Source of the DNA: Pempheris klunzingeri
Taxonomy: Eukaryota; Chordata; Actinopteri; Acropomatiformes; Pempheridae
Direction: 5' to 3'
NCBI RefSeq assembly: GCF_042242105.1
Contig: NC_092024.1
Coordinates: 3,481,501-3,545,500, forward strand
DNA: 64,000 bases
Shown here piece after piece: positions 35,701 to 47,289 of this stretch (positions within the stretch are counted from its first letter, which is position 1; the number at the start of each line of letters is the position of its first letter). The notes beneath the pieces were generated by a model. It was given only the letters and a program-made list of their open reading frames with translations. It was not told the origin of the DNA and did not search any database. The position numbers and the translations under genes are program-made.

Positions 35701-38700
35701 GTGGGACACTTTGTGCAAATCAGTGCATGTGTGCACATCAAATACAGTATACAGCTAAAATTCAGGTTCTTACATGAGCATGTTTCCTGGTCTGCATTCA
35801 AGACACTAAGACGTGCATATCAAACCTAATAATAAAGCTCAAGTTCTTACGTGAGCAAGTTCTTTGGTCTGCATTTAACTTATATCCCACTCGACACTTG
35901 CAGATGTACGAGCCATCATCGCTGACACAAATATGTTGGCAGTTGTGTCCCTGAGCACATGCATCTGAACCTGGAAAGAGACATTCACATTTGTAACTGA
36001 CTTAATTAAGTTATTGGCATCAAGAAGCACTCAGACTGCTGAGAAGCCTTTAAAGCACCACTAATTCAATCAGAGTTTAAGACATGAGCATGTGCCCCAA
36101 GTCTCCCAGCTTCCTGCTTATTCAAAATAAAATAAAATCTTAAGTCCTAATCGGAAAAACACCAAAACTTCAAACGTGTGTATTGCTCCAGAGAGCAGGT
36201 TCTCCAAAAGTTAATCAAGTAAATTCTGACAACCCAAACCCAAGACACTGCACCCTGATGAAGATACAAAACGTACAGGTAAAATCAGGTCCTTACGTGA
36301 GCATGTTTTCTGGTCTGCATTCAACACATATCCCTCACGGCACTTGCAAAGGTATGAATCACCATTTGTGATGCAAAGATGCTGGCAGTCATGTCCGTTG
36401 TCACATGTCTCCAGACCTGAAAAGAAACACCTCCACAACTAACGCTTACAGGATCGACCGGCATTAACTGAAAAAAAAAAATATGATGGCCTCGCAAAAA
36501 GCTTTAAGCCTTTTTCTGCCGTCAACCAAGCACATACATTTAAAAAAAATATAATGAGACATGCAGTCTCATTACAAGTTCTCCTGTGAGCATGTTTTTT
36601 GGTCTGCCTTTAACTTATATCCCACTCGGCACTTGCAGATGTACGAGTCATGTCGGTGGGTACATGGATCAGAGCCTCAAAAGATGTCCACATGTAACTA
36701 TCATCTCATGACATTGCTCAAGGAGAGCCTAGCTGTTGTTCCTTTGCCTGCTGATGTTTACTGTGGTTACACGCTCCATTCCTCTTTCTGTATCCATCAG
36801 TCTCCTACAAGAGTTATTCGGGCTGAGCTCATCAACTCAACAACAGAAGACAAAGTGTAAAATTAGTCACAACAGACATAAAGAAGGCCTGTCTGTACAA
36901 AACACCTCAACAATTCTTGGTCATTCACAACTACAGTCGTTCATAATTATTCTGTATTTAATCAAGTACTAAAGCAATGATTGTTATAAGCCACATCAAG
37001 TCTCGTGAAGCATGTTTTCTAGTCTGCAATTCCAACCCATTCACACTTGCAGATGTAGTTATTTGAGAGAGACATACACTCCAAATCTACTACAAGGACA
37101 AAGGTGCTTACGTGAGCATGTTTTCTGGTCAGACACTCCCACATGTAACACACTCAATCTGATCGGGAAAGCACATCATGGCTGAGACTTCATTAGGCTA
37201 TTAACTATTTGATCATGACTATTTGCACAAACTTATCAGACAGTTTTCTAGCTCTATGCTTTTTTGGATGAATTCAATATTGACACAAAAACAAAAAAAG
37301 TGCAGCTCTTGCTCTCAAGATAAGCTTTGAAGCTGTTTTGGCAAACAAAACTGCAAAGAACCAAGAAGTAGAAAAACCAAGAAACAAGAAGAAACATTAA
37401 ATCTATGGGAGCATGTTTTCTTGTCTGCATTCAACACATACCCCTCCTGGCACATACAGGGGTCGGAATCATTACGTTTGATGCAAATATGCTGGCAGTC
37501 ATGTCCCTGGACACATTTATCCAAATCCGAAAAGATACATTTCAGCATGTAACTGACCGTAGTCAGCAACCAGTTGAGGCAACCAGTTGAGGTACACTCC
37601 TCATGAGCCAATTTGTGCTTGATCCTGTTCAAATTCAAGCTGAACTGAGCATTCACCTCCGACTTTCCAGAATAACCCAAATCCAAGCAGTAGCCACCAG
37701 AAATGAAGCAGTGTGGAAGTGCTTTAATGTGCAGTTCCTTTAATGGCTGCTATTGTGGCTCCAACAACACTTCAACAATACCACAAGTGACTGGGAGAAC
37801 CCAAACTTCTCTGCTGTATTTTGGACTCAATTTGTGGGAAATCTGTGCCAAGATACAAGCATATAGTTTACCTGAAAATTCCAGGTTCTCACGTGAACAT
37901 GTTTTCTGGTCTGTATTCAAAACATATCCCATTCGACAATCGCAGATGTACGAATCATCAGTGCTGACGCAAATATGCTGGCAGTTATGTCCCTGGGAAC
38001 ATGAATCCAAACCTGGAAAGAAAAAACTCCCAGATGTGATATGAAGCCCCTTATTGTGGAACATCTGCTAATTTGGTAATTATTACTTTTACAGTTCATA
38101 TAAAATGAAGCACCTCCTGTTCAGCCAAGCTAAGAGGTGCCCACTGTGGAAAATGCCTCACCAGCTCATGCTATGTACAGTATAGGGAGGGCACTAACTT
38201 TCAGTCATGCTAAACACAGAGGATCTGACCAAAAGACAGACAACAAATCAGTGAAAAATGTTCTGTTTCTTACGTGAGCATGTTTTCTGGTCTGCATTCA
38301 ACACATATCCCTCTTGACATTTGCAGATGTATGAGTCATTGTTGCTGACACAAATATGTTGGCAGTCATGTCCTTGGGCACATGTATCTGAACCTGAAAA
38401 GAAACACTTCCACGGCTAACCAACAAAATCCAACTAAGCCAAGAAGCCCTGCGTCAGTTCATGTGCACATCACCCTGTAAACTGGGGTTATACGAGGGTA
38501 CAACTTTGCAGATCTGTGATAAGCAATCAAGCAAGTGCAAGTGACAAGTGAGCAAGTGACAGTTGGCAGAAAGCAAAACCTAATTCCAGGTTCAAAAGAC
38601 CCAAGGGGAGGTTGGGATGCAGCAATCATTCTAGCGGACTTAATGAACAATCATTGTCAAGTCTGTCACTGTGACAGAGGATCTACTTGTCCTTTCCCCT

Positions 38701-41700
38701 CTGCTTAAGATGTGGTAGCCTGGAGCAGGGGCGGGTTTAGAAACGCTTGAGTTGGCTGTTTTGAATCTGTTTGTGGTCACTTTGTGGTCATTTTCTATGT
38801 CTTTGTAGTCTTTTTGCATGTCTGTGGTTATTTCTAATCTCTTTTTGTATCATTTTGTAGTCATTCTGTGACTCTCTGTCATCAATATCTGATTGGCCAC
38901 CCCTCTAGCTTCCTGGGCCAGTGGCACCAGTTTCTTGTCGGGGCTTAAGTTGTCGTACCCATGTGGTGGTTGGTAAAGTCACCTGGCTCTTCCCCCTAAA
39001 GTCCTATTAGAGTCTAAATGCATAGTAAGTGTTGCAGTGTCACATGGAGATGTACTTAATAAGTATGTTGGAGATAGAGATGGTAGGACATGGGTCGTCA
39101 CTTATTTTATCTTTTAGGGTGTCCGCAGCACTCTTTACACTGACAGCCAACATGCCCTAACATATTTATGACAACCAATAGATTATTCTCAAAAGCTCAA
39201 AATAAAAACCAGTTGAGAAAACGTATGATCTTACGTGAGCATGTTTTCTGGTCTGCATTCAATATATATCCCACTCGACACTTGCAGGTGTACGAGTCAC
39301 CATTGTTGATACAGATGTGCTGGCAGTCATGTCCCTGGGCACATGCATCTGAAACTGAAAGGAGACAGTCCCACATCTGGCTGACATAGTCTTGGGGTAA
39401 ATGTAGAGCAGGGGCTTTCAAAAACAACTGATTCTCCGGCAAGTTCTGAAGTCATAATTTGTTTTTTTCTGGGACTTCTGAGTGGCCATCATCACTTTTA
39501 GAAGTTGTGCCCTTCATCAGACCGGGCCTTCATGATTCCCTGCTCTATTTGTGCTGAATGGTGTCTGTGCTAATCTATTTAGGGCAACCCAAAACACTTG
39601 TCACAAGAGATGGTATGCAGTTTGTCTACAGCACAAAGTGCCTAGCTTACTATAATCCAAAGGGAGCTCATGAACTTGGAATTCCAAGCTTCGGTCAAAG
39701 TTCTTATTTTTCTTATGAGGCTCTTCCGATCCAATCCCAAATCAATGTTTATGCAAGATCAAAATATAACTTTTAGCCATGTTAAAACTTTTTTCGGTAG
39801 CAGTTTTCAGATAGTGAGTGAATTATGCAAAAATACAGTTTACATAGAATATTGTGTCACTGAGACAGACGAACACAGACAAAACAAGGAAATAAAGATA
39901 AAGATTCTTACGTGAGCAGGTTTTCTTGTCCGGGTTCAAGACATATCCCCTGCGACACTTGCAGTTGTATGAGTCACCATTGTTGACACAAATGTGCTGG
40001 CAATTATGTCCCTGAGCACATGGATCCAGACCTGAAAAGAAACACTCCGATGTCTGATTGGCTTAAGCCTAGTGAAAACAGTTATTTTCTGTTATACTTT
40101 GGGTTAGTAAGTTGTGAGTATGCACTGAGTTATTGTGCAATTTTGTAATTCTACAGAGCCACATGCAGATTAGTTTGCTTGATCTCTGTGCTTCAATTAT
40201 AATGATGTTATGGTGAGTTCATTTTGTTGCTTCAAAACCTGTGTTATTTGTGAGGGACGTCACACAGTCATTTGTCACTTTCAAATGTTGCACTGGCTGT
40301 TGAATTGAAGTCACTTGAATAACTATCCATCTTAGTTTTTCAAAAGATCTCAAGATCTGCTAAAGCAACACTCTGTCATAACCATGTCTTCCATACTGGC
40401 ATCACTGTTATCAGTCTCAGTGAAACACAGAGTGCGGTTGAAGTCACTCCTCAGGCTCAAGCTGTCATTTGAAAAAACAGCTTGTGCACCAGGGAGAAAC
40501 TTGCATGAATAGCATGGGAAACCGTAGCAGCTACCTTGCTTGCATGGGTGGTACCAAAAGGAGAATGGAGAAATTAAAATATTTTTTTCCCCTTGAGGGC
40601 AGTTACTCAAAAGCACTGAGCTGGTGAAAGGTCAGGGTGGGAAATTAAATACTTTAAAAAGAAACATTACTTGAAATAACTTTCTGCGCCGTACACTCTC
40701 GATAAGACTGAACTGGGGGAGTTTGCAAAATAACTGTGAGGAAACACAGAATGTGTTGCATGAAAACACAAAACGTAGCCTGAGTTTTGAATGCAAAAGT
40801 AGTTAAGAAGCATTTTCCCACCGTGGCTTTTCAGGAGCTCTGTACAAAATGATCTCAGAATTAAAACTTTATTTTGAAACGCTCTGAGTTGTTACTTTCC
40901 AGGTTTTGATATCACCCAAACTTTTCATGGCAATGAGCAACTGGGCTGGACCAAGCATTCCTGTAGCCTACAAGCATTAAGTGCTACATTGAATAGAAAT
41001 ATTACATTCAGGTGTAAATACGTAAACACTTGACATCACGAGTTGTTCGTCCACATTTGTGAGCACATAAATGTTCCATTAAATGTAGGTCTTTGGTTAA
41101 AGGAACAATTTGACATTTTTTCTTCCCAACATCGTGCTGTCACTGTGAGGATGCCAGGCAACTGGCGGGGGCACCATGTAGTCACGGCAACCAGCCAAGA
41201 AATACTGTTGCACATAACCCCCGTGAAACCACAACTTATTTTAGAAAATATATATAAATATATATTTAATATCCATTTTTTCCATTATTTATGCTAAGGG
41301 AAGTTAACCAGGTATTAATTTAAACTTTAATTTAAAGGTCTATTGTGTTTTTAGACAAATTTAAAGGTAACATGATGGTTTTGCTTAATTATATACATTT
41401 GGAGGCTGATTTAAGCAATTATAAAAACTTAAAAGTCTCCACTCAAGTATATTTTAGTCTAATTCAGCGCAAGCTAATTTAGTTTTAGCCGTGCAGAATG
41501 AGGATGATGCCGTTAATGTTCAGTCAGAGACCTCAAAAGCCCAGCATGTAAACCTGAGCAGCGTAGCACGTCTTCAGGTAACTGAGCAGGGCACACGGCA
41601 CCAGGCAATGGATGCAGCGCAGAGAGCAGCACGCTCCCTGTGAGAAGTAAAGGCAGCATCATAACAGGTTTCAGCCATTTTAAAGTGTTCACGGTTGTAG

Positions 41701-44700
41701 AATTTGCTCTGAATAGGCAGATCAACCAGTCACCAAGTGAGTTGGTAAGTAACTTCATTAACTTCACTTACTATCTCCATCTTCATGGCAACATTTAGTG
41801 AACACCTTTTTGTTGGAAATCCAAACAAGTGGCAGTAAATCACTGGTTACCTTGCCATTGTTCTTAATACCAAAGAGGAGGAGGACCAGGGACTTTAGAA
41901 TGGCGAGTCCCTCTATGGTGCTGCCCATATGATCACAGGGGAAATTTAAAGGACGGATCTGACATACCGTTTCTTTTACCGTCATTTTCATTATTTATTC
42001 CATAACCGTCTTTCCTGCCATCTAGGCCTAGTCCACTCCCATTATCATCATCCTTACCACACAAGGTTTCCCTAAATTTGGAAGTGAGCTTCTCTATGAC
42101 ACCATAGGTCTCCACATAGAAGACATGCTCATCATGTGGATGGCTGGCCATGAGGCGGAGGGACATCATATCAGCTCTGTCTACTCCCACCGCGTAGATC
42201 TCGATCCCAGACGCCCGAGCTGCTGCTGATACGTCCTCTACCTTGTCCTGGGGCCTCCCGTCCGTCACTATGATGGCTACTTTGGCGATGCTCGTGGAGC
42301 CAGCTCGGGCCCCCGCCTCCGTGGTGAAAGCTTTCTCCATGGCAGTCTTGATGGCCATGCCTGTCATGGTGCCTGACGCGAGGGGCTCCACCCGGGCCAG
42401 AGCCTGCTTTAGGCCAGACTTGTCAAAATACGTCTTCAGCAGAAACTCAATCTGCACTGTGCTGGCATAATTGACAAGGCCGACCCGTGTGGCGTCTGAG
42501 CCGATCTCCAAGCTGTCCACCATGTCTTGTAGGAACTCTTTGGCCTTTTCAAACTCAGCCGGGCGTACGCTGCGGGAACTGTCTATGATGAAGACCAAGT
42601 CTATAGGCCGATTTCTGCAGTTGGGCCTCGTTGCTGTGAATAAATTAAAAGAGTATTTTCCAATATTTTTGAACTGAAGATACAACTCTCACAACTTCTG
42701 AGAATGGACTCATGTACTGCACACACATATTCTACCACTCACTAACGCACACACACTTTAAACATAGTCTAACTGTCTGATTCATAAAAAAGATAAATTA
42801 GTTGAGAAGCAAAGAAGCTTTGGCAGATGCAAACACTACTAATAACAGTGTAAGTGATATGATTTTAGGAGATAAATACTAGGATGTCATAACAGCCAAT
42901 AATCTCACTTTCAAAGACCGTATTCTTGAATATTGAGTTTGAGTTCATTTGCATTGATTGTATCATAGAAATTAAAATGATAAAACTATGCATATCTCTA
43001 CACACACACTCACAGAGGAGCAGCTTGTAATGGGTTTCTGGAAAAGCAGATTCTCAGTTCCACTGATTCTCCATTGATCTCCATTGAGCAGCATGCTGTT
43101 TGATGCAGCCCATTTATGCAGCTGTTGGGCGTCCATCGGCATTTAAGTAGTGGTGAATATTAATATTACCCTATGTCGTCAGCATACCTAATGTCCATTG
43201 AGGTGTCAAAGACCTGTCTTTCAAGTGGACATGTGTAGGAGGAAGAGGTGCGGTGAGACCACGCCTCCTTGGGAGGCCCCGCATGTAACCTCTGATCAAG
43301 AACTGTAAGTGCTATTTGCCATCACCCACAGCTTCATGTTGGCCAGCGTGGCCGCGCCTGGGGATGATCTACCCTAGCAAAGGCCCAGGACATGTGAGCC
43401 TGCAGCACCTTCACCATTCTTTGCTGTTGTACATCATTAACCAGGAATGTGTTCTAGACCTAGGGAGGTAGACGTGCTGCCTCTTACATTCAGACATCAC
43501 TGTTGGCCTCAGCTTATTTATGATGAATCTTTCCTGTATTCTTCCCAAGCATGACATTAATGAGATGGGCCTCCAGTCACTGGGAGTGCTGGGGTTTGAG
43601 TATTCCATCAGCTCATATGGAAACACATGAATACTCAGCTTTTATGATCCTAATGGGCCCTTCAAAGGTGCTGTTAAAAGATACACTCTCATTTCATTAT
43701 AGCTCCCATTAGTGCTCCCAAATCACCAAGTTCTGTGTTTAAAGTGTCGTTAAGGATTTAATATTCTGATGAACACTTAGATTAATCAAACTTTGGCCAG
43801 GAACTAAAGCTAGCTGTGGGATCTCCTTAAGTTCAAAAAGATTTAATTTTCAACCTCTGTGTGAGTGTTCTTTCATCCTCGTCTCGAGCCGTATCAAGAA
43901 ATGATGGGACAATTATTTATGAGGCCACTGTGGCTTTTAATTTGCTACAAAAGACATTTCACATATCTGTCCTCTGGGAGTTCAATAAGAACATGTTGGT
44001 CATGCCCAAAGCTAAGTACCTGCAGCAGTTCTGATGGATGCAGGAGAGCCCGGAGCAGGCTGCCAGGATCCAAATGGTTCAGCTTCGTGTTGCAGCTGTG
44101 AGAGCAGCTGGCTTTTCTTCGGCGGCTGGTCATGGGAGGGCATATACCCATACAGCCTGGAATTAGTGCCACCAGCTTTGCCAAGGGGGAGGGAAAAAGC
44201 AGAGGGGAGAGCATTAGAGCAGCGGTTAGCGTGGTTTATCTCAAGCAAAATAAGATGCAACATCACAGGAGAACATGAACATGATCATTAGCTAGCTTTT
44301 GAACACTTTTTGAATAGCAGAGAACGATTAATAGTGCACACCACAAGCTTTTTTTCTGATACATAAAATTGGTACGTTGATATCTCTATCTTTATGACTG
44401 AAGAATAACTTCAGTCTCTCTAACTTCACCCCAGCTTGTGCCTCTCACATATTCGCATTACATTCCAGTCACAGAGCTAAGCATCTGATTTTCTGAAAAA
44501 TAGCTACCCAGCAATCTTCAAAATACTGAGAAGGTTGTATGAAAAAACAGTCCACAGTGCACCTCTTTTTCTTTAAAAAAAAAAACAAAAATGATGGGCA
44601 GAAATGGCAGATCTCCTTGCTCAATTTGAACGACATGAACCAAATCTAACATTTCATCATCATAGGTCTATGCAGTATTTTATATTTTTATACAAAATGA

Positions 44701-44990
44701 TGACAAAGCATTAATATTTCATACATTATGTCATTTTGGCTACCAATTAGCAATTTGGCATAGTTCCCCCCCCCCTCTTTTTTTTATTTCTCTTTTTTGA
44801 TGATTAGAATAGGATTCGAAGAGTAGTGAGGTTATTTATGCTTAGCTGACAGGAATGTATTGGTGTGAATCATACAGGTCTACTACTACTACTACTACTA
44901 ATAATAATAATAATAATAATAATGATAATAATAATAATAATAACAATAATGATAATGATAATGATAATGATAATGATAATGATAATCATG

Positions 44991-45037
<47 letters not shown>

Positions 45038-45423
45038 TTGTAGAATATTGCTGATATAAATATTGATATAGCCAAAGGACACCCAGCATCTACCAGCTGA
45101 CCTGCAGTGTCCGCCCTCCGTGTCTGCTGCCTCAGGTGGTTCCTGGCAGCCGGGGGGGCACCCTGCTGCTCCTGGACGCCCCGGGCTGTGTGATCACCCA
45201 GCCGGCCTTCTTGGAAAGTCTCCGCGCTTGGCTCTTCGTCAGAGCTTTGCTCCATGGATGTGATGTCGTCAGAGCGCGCAGAGAGCCTCGGGGGGACTCG
45301 CGGGACTGAAGGACTAATGGAGTGAATCTGCCGGTTCTGTGACCCAAACCGTGGGAAAGTTCCCAGAGTTCCCGATGCCAGGATGCCAGTGAAACAGAGC
45401 AGTCCCCACACTGATGAGGTCAT
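29696..45423 (-). CDS. matn3: matrilin-3 with expanded EGF array (18 coding exons)
   Basis: Secreted oligomeric adaptor of cartilage extracellular matrix. Exons in order: 45102-45423 (signal peptide and linker); 42058-42633 (vWA domain); fourteen EGF exons at 39912-40031, 39235-39354, 38274-38393, 37893-38012, 36297-36416, 35851-35970, 35169-35288, 34347-34466, 34055-34174, 33604-33723, 33153-33272, 32737-32856, 32277-32402, 31912-32031; then coiled-coil exons 30036-30137 and 29696-29748. All internal exons are phase 1 except across the last intron. The sum is 2739 bases, 912 residues. The vWA domain has the MIDAS DSSRS motif and [10 protein letters not shown], and shares [10 protein letters not shown] and [14 protein letters not shown] with MATN3. 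The coiled coil begins with the CMC pair used for interchain disulphides and ends [17 protein letters not shown]. Start [13 protein letters not shown] is a signal peptide, 50 bases downstream of a TATA box. Human MATN3 has four EGF modules; 14 is exceptional. A teleost a/b assignment is not attempted. Confidence 0.93.
29749..30035 (-). other. matn3: U12-type AT-AC intron of matn3
   Basis: 287-base intron starting ATATCTTT and ending TTCAC. The branch-site motif TTTCCTTGAC (29760-29769) places its adenosine 12 bases before the AC, as in minor-spliceosome introns. Joining gives S-R-K-L-D-E-L-S without a stop; no usable GT donor exists before the stop in the unspliced frame. The matrilin-1 (cartilage matrix protein) gene was among the first known AT-AC introns at this same coiled-coil position. 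A short LINE-tail-like stretch (29866-29905) sits inside. Confidence 0.9.
30036..30137 (-). other. matn3: matn3 coiled-coil exon 1
   Basis: Acceptor CTTTCAG at 30138. Encodes [20 protein letters not shown] then [14 protein letters not shown]. The two cysteines of ACMCEA are the conserved pair that covalently links matrilin chains at the start of the coiled coil. Confidence 0.9.
32737..34054 (-). repeat. matn3: three near-identical EGF exon plus intron units
   Basis: Units 32737-33152, 33153-33603 and 33604-34054 each contain one EGF exon and the intron preceding it in transcript order. The three exons encode the same 40 residues. Introns differ by a few substitutions, poly-T length and one roughly 35-base segment absent from the first unit, which explains 416 versus 451 bases. 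Intron identity as high as exon identity indicates recent duplication or conversion. Confidence 0.9.
34867..34976 (-). pseudogene. decayed matn3 EGF exon
   Basis: The acceptor CTCTCCAG and the start AACSQGQDC are recognisable. A TAG stop follows at 34942-34944 in frame, and the donor side has lost about a dozen bases and the GTAAG. It cannot be included in a functional transcript. Confidence 0.8.
35472..35500 (-). pseudogene. stub of a matn3 EGF exon
   Basis: Only the donor-side end (TGTGAGCATTTTTTCC on the plus strand) resembles an EGF exon. The cysteine-bearing body is gone. Confidence 0.45.
35771..35806 (-). pseudogene. stub of a matn3 EGF exon
   Basis: The plus strand reads TACATGAGCATGTTTCCTGG and continues TCTGCATTCAAGACAC, the 3' third of an EGF exon and its donor. 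The upstream part is deleted, so no acceptor remains. It lies just before the intact exon 35851-35970. Confidence 0.65.
36585..36678 (-). pseudogene. internally deleted matn3 EGF exon
   Basis: Keeps [10 protein letters not shown]-like coding and the KTCS end but has lost the CQHIC segment. The acceptor reads TTTTGAG in place of TTTTCAG, and the donor after CTCAC is AGGAGA, not GTAAG. Both splice sites and the module core are broken. Confidence 0.75.
37004..37140 (-). pseudogene. two decayed matn3 EGF exon remnants
   Basis: At 37004-37062 a rearranged piece keeps the GAAGCATGTTTTCTAGTCTG end and a CACTTGCAGATGTA piece. At 37108-37140 a donor (CTTACGTGAGCATG) is fused directly to acceptor-side sequence, so nearly the whole exon is missing. 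Confidence 0.6.
37407..37526 (-). pseudogene. EGF exon with open frame but dead splice sites
   Basis: The reading frame and all six cysteines are intact ([13 protein letters not shown] ... [11 protein letters not shown]). The acceptor has lost a base, so CTTTTCAG became CTTTTCG, and the donor GTAAG became ATAGA. It should be skipped, which keeps the transcript in frame since every EGF exon is phase 1. Confidence 0.75.
38769..38872 (+). repeat. degenerate TTTGTAGTC-type tandem repeat
   Basis: About five imperfect units of 20-24 bases around TTTGTGGTCATTTTCTATG and TTTGTAGTC. This type of minisatellite is common in teleost introns. It lies in the long intron between EGF exons 38274-38393 and 39235-39354. 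Confidence 0.6.
40032..42057. other. matn3: matn3 intron between EGF array and vWA exon
   Basis: Two kilobases without a clear exon. A possible cassette exon at 41554-41637 (minus, 84 bases, phase 1, CTTCTCACAG acceptor, weak GTTTAC donor) is open but resembles no known domain. The ORF at 40350-40616 (minus) is not recognised. Confidence 0.4.
42058..42633 (-). other. matn3: matn3 vWA-domain exon
   Basis: 576 bases, phase 1 to phase 1. Encodes [20 protein letters not shown] through [11 protein letters not shown]. The MIDAS residues DSSRS, the threonine of SGTMTG and the aspartate of VTDGRPQD are present, so metal-dependent ligand binding is plausible. Acceptor is TTATTCACAG and donor GTAAGG. 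Confidence 0.93.
43180..43626 (-). mobile_element. degraded LINE reverse-transcriptase fragment
   Basis: The minus strand encodes [20 protein letters not shown], the conserved start of non-LTR retrotransposon RT domains. Stops and frame changes follow. It lies in the first matn3 intron and is inactive. Confidence 0.6.
43640..44850. other. matn3 first intron, remaining part
   Basis: No exon recognised. Small overlapping ORFs on both strands at 43945-44291 look like chance. Includes a poly-C/T run near 44766. Confidence 0.45.
44880..45042. repeat. compound trinucleotide/hexanucleotide microsatellite
   Basis: CTA repeats, then TAA repeats, then long TGATAA/TGATAATGA runs. It starts about 60 bases inside the first matn3 intron. 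ORFs of Asn/Asp or Ile/Met through it are artefacts of the repeat. Confidence 0.95.
45102..45423 (-). other. matn3: matn3 first coding exon (signal peptide and linker)
   Basis: Encodes 107 residues: a hydrophobic signal peptide [18 protein letters not shown], then a polar linker rich in Ser, Arg, Glu and Gln. The donor GTCAGC after CACTGCAG joins in phase 1 to the vWA exon. Confidence 0.85.
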
Positions 45424-45473
45424 GGTGCCTGCGCACAGTCCGCCTTCGGTCCACTTCCACCGGACTGCGGCCC

Positions 45474-45480
45474 ATTTATA
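45474..45480 (-). promoter_or_regulatory. matn3: TATA box of matn3
   Basis: TATAAAT on the minus strand, 50 bases upstream of the MTSSVWG start. It predicts a start site near 45448 and a leader of about 25 bases. It also argues against the upstream in-frame ATG at 45525, which would lie before the promoter. Confidence 0.6.
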
Positions 45481-47289
45481 TGATCCAGTCCACGGCCCAC
45501 AAGGCGTGGGGAGCGGGAGGGCCAATCCAGAGACATGTGGAGGAAGTGGAGGACGGAGTGCACACTGAGGCTGGCCTCAGAGCAGCACAACTTACTTTTC
45601 TTTATCACTAAGCCACAATGTGCAGGAGCGATCACAGTCCCCACCACAGTCATTCTGAGAGTTTGATTTACTGTTAACTGACAAACAACACAACACTGTT
45701 ACTGCTACTCTATGGCTGCCAGGAGTCCATGGAAGGCTATGATCAGTGGGAACATGGAGCTGTTGCATTTGACTTGAGAATTTCCATTTTATGCTATCAA
45801 TTATTTATTCTTTCAAAAAATGTAATTACCTATAAAACATGGTGAATTGTGTTTAAATAAAAAGTACCAAAGTAGCTCTAATTAGCTGCTGACGTCTTAA
45901 TAGATCACTGATGAAGATCCATTAATAAGACACAACATCCTGACAGGGGTCAATCTGTGACCTCATTGAAACTTTTACTTTTCATACTTTAAAAAACATT
46001 TTGCAGCTAAAACTTATACGTAAAATGATGAACACAGGGCGTCTACTCATAACGGAGTATTTTAATGGCGTGTTTTAAAGGTTACAGAAGTCCAAGATCT
46101 CTGTACTTCTACTCTTGGCAACAATCATTTTTCCTGAGAAAAATTCCTGAGAAGACATTTAGGGCCTTTTCAGAAGCTGAAGGGATTAAAAAGCAGTTTT
46201 AGTAGCTTTATTAGGGTTGACCTCTGCTGGCATAATAAGCAAAAACACATAGTTCTTGACCTGGTTACAAAAAAAAATCCAAACTTAAGGTTCCACTTAT
46301 ATATTAATTTGCAAAAATTAATCTATAAAATATCCCTAGGCACAATATACTCAGTGATCATAGACTATATGTAGCATGCTGCCCTCTCATGGACTGTATG
46401 TCACAGTGTTTGTGTTTTTGGGGTCACTGACCTGAATGAAGGAGGAGTTACATACAGACACCTGCTTTGTCTGACGACAGGAGATCATGAAGACTGATAA
46501 TCGATAGTGTGTAATGTAAATAATTCAAATGACCTTGTTGTTCTTATGCCAAACTATGTTTTGAAGATGTGTGAGTGACGGTGGGCGCTTTGCACAGAGT
46601 TCCAGTCAGAACATCAGACAATGCAAATGATTCGGTCTGATGTCCCACAAGGGGAAGTTACAGGGAAGCTGTTGTCCCAAAACCAGTTCATGCTGTAGAG
46701 AGAGGAACAAATGCATAAAACAAAACATAAATACATCTGTTCTGCTTCTGATGGACATCAAGACAGTCGACTGGCCAGATGAAAAAAAAATCCCAGATTA
46801 TGTTCTAAAAATGTGCAATGAGGCAGTAAGATCAAACTTTCATCGTATATTTATTTCCAATAAATAAGGAATGAATATCACGTTGTGCTGACTCTGGTTT
46901 GGTTACTGATTGCGACTGCTCTAAAACATGTAAACCAGATCAGGAGTTAACAAAAGCAGGCAAGCAGCGCTGCCATGATTGTGTTCCACGTGCAGATGGA
47001 GAGTTTTCCACTGGAAAGAAAACGCAAGTTGACTATGTCTGCATGCAACTTAACTGTTTCCCTCCTGTATGAAAACTATAAGGATATATGAGAATATCAT
47101 CACATGTACGTACAGAGTATTGTAACAAAGATAGCTGATGATAATGACGATAAAAACACACTATTTTGCTGATTATATCATAATGATATTGAACTTTTCT
47201 GCAAAAAAAAGTACAAAGGTGCGTAGTCTTATTTTGATTTTCTATTTTACTGTGTTTTAGTCATTTATGATCCTATTTAAGAGTCTTTT

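Larger units (their letters stand above)
31912..40031 (-). repeat. matn3: matn3 EGF-exon tandem array (14 intact, at least 7 decayed copies)
   Basis: Each intact exon is 120 bases (126 in one), phase 1 on both sides, and encodes a 40-residue module of pattern [11 protein letters not shown], about 8 residues, CxC, 12 residues, C. The common end is [12 protein letters not shown]. Six cysteines with 5-3-8-1-12 spacing match matrilin EGF domains. Exon-to-exon spacing ranges from about 290 to 1600 bases. Decayed copies lie at 34867-34976, 35472-35500, 35771-35806, 36585-36678, 37004-37062, 37108-37140 and 37407-37526. The long gap at 38394-39234 holds a degenerate TTTGTAGTC-type tandem repeat. Confidence 0.92.

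Noticed and set aside
37315-37686. 123-codon ORF with an EGF module taken as a coding exon
   Set aside because: The EGF part is homologous to matn3 exons, but the acceptor and donor are both mutated, so it is listed as a pseudoexon.
31912-40031. CRISPR-like or satellite array
   Set aside because: The regularly repeated motifs around GAGCATGTTTTC are EGF exon ends with splice donors; the repeats are protein-coding with variable spacing in an animal genome.
44855-45089. Asn/Asp-rich and Ile/Met-rich ORFs
   Set aside because: They are readings of a compound microsatellite in several frames.
44986-45525. Longer matn3 first ORF starting at MALPLPTPC (45525)
   Set aside because: This ATG lies upstream of the TATA box at 45474-45480 and gives no signal peptide, and the ORF reads past the exon donor at 45102 into a microsatellite. 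MTSSVWG at 45423 is the better start.
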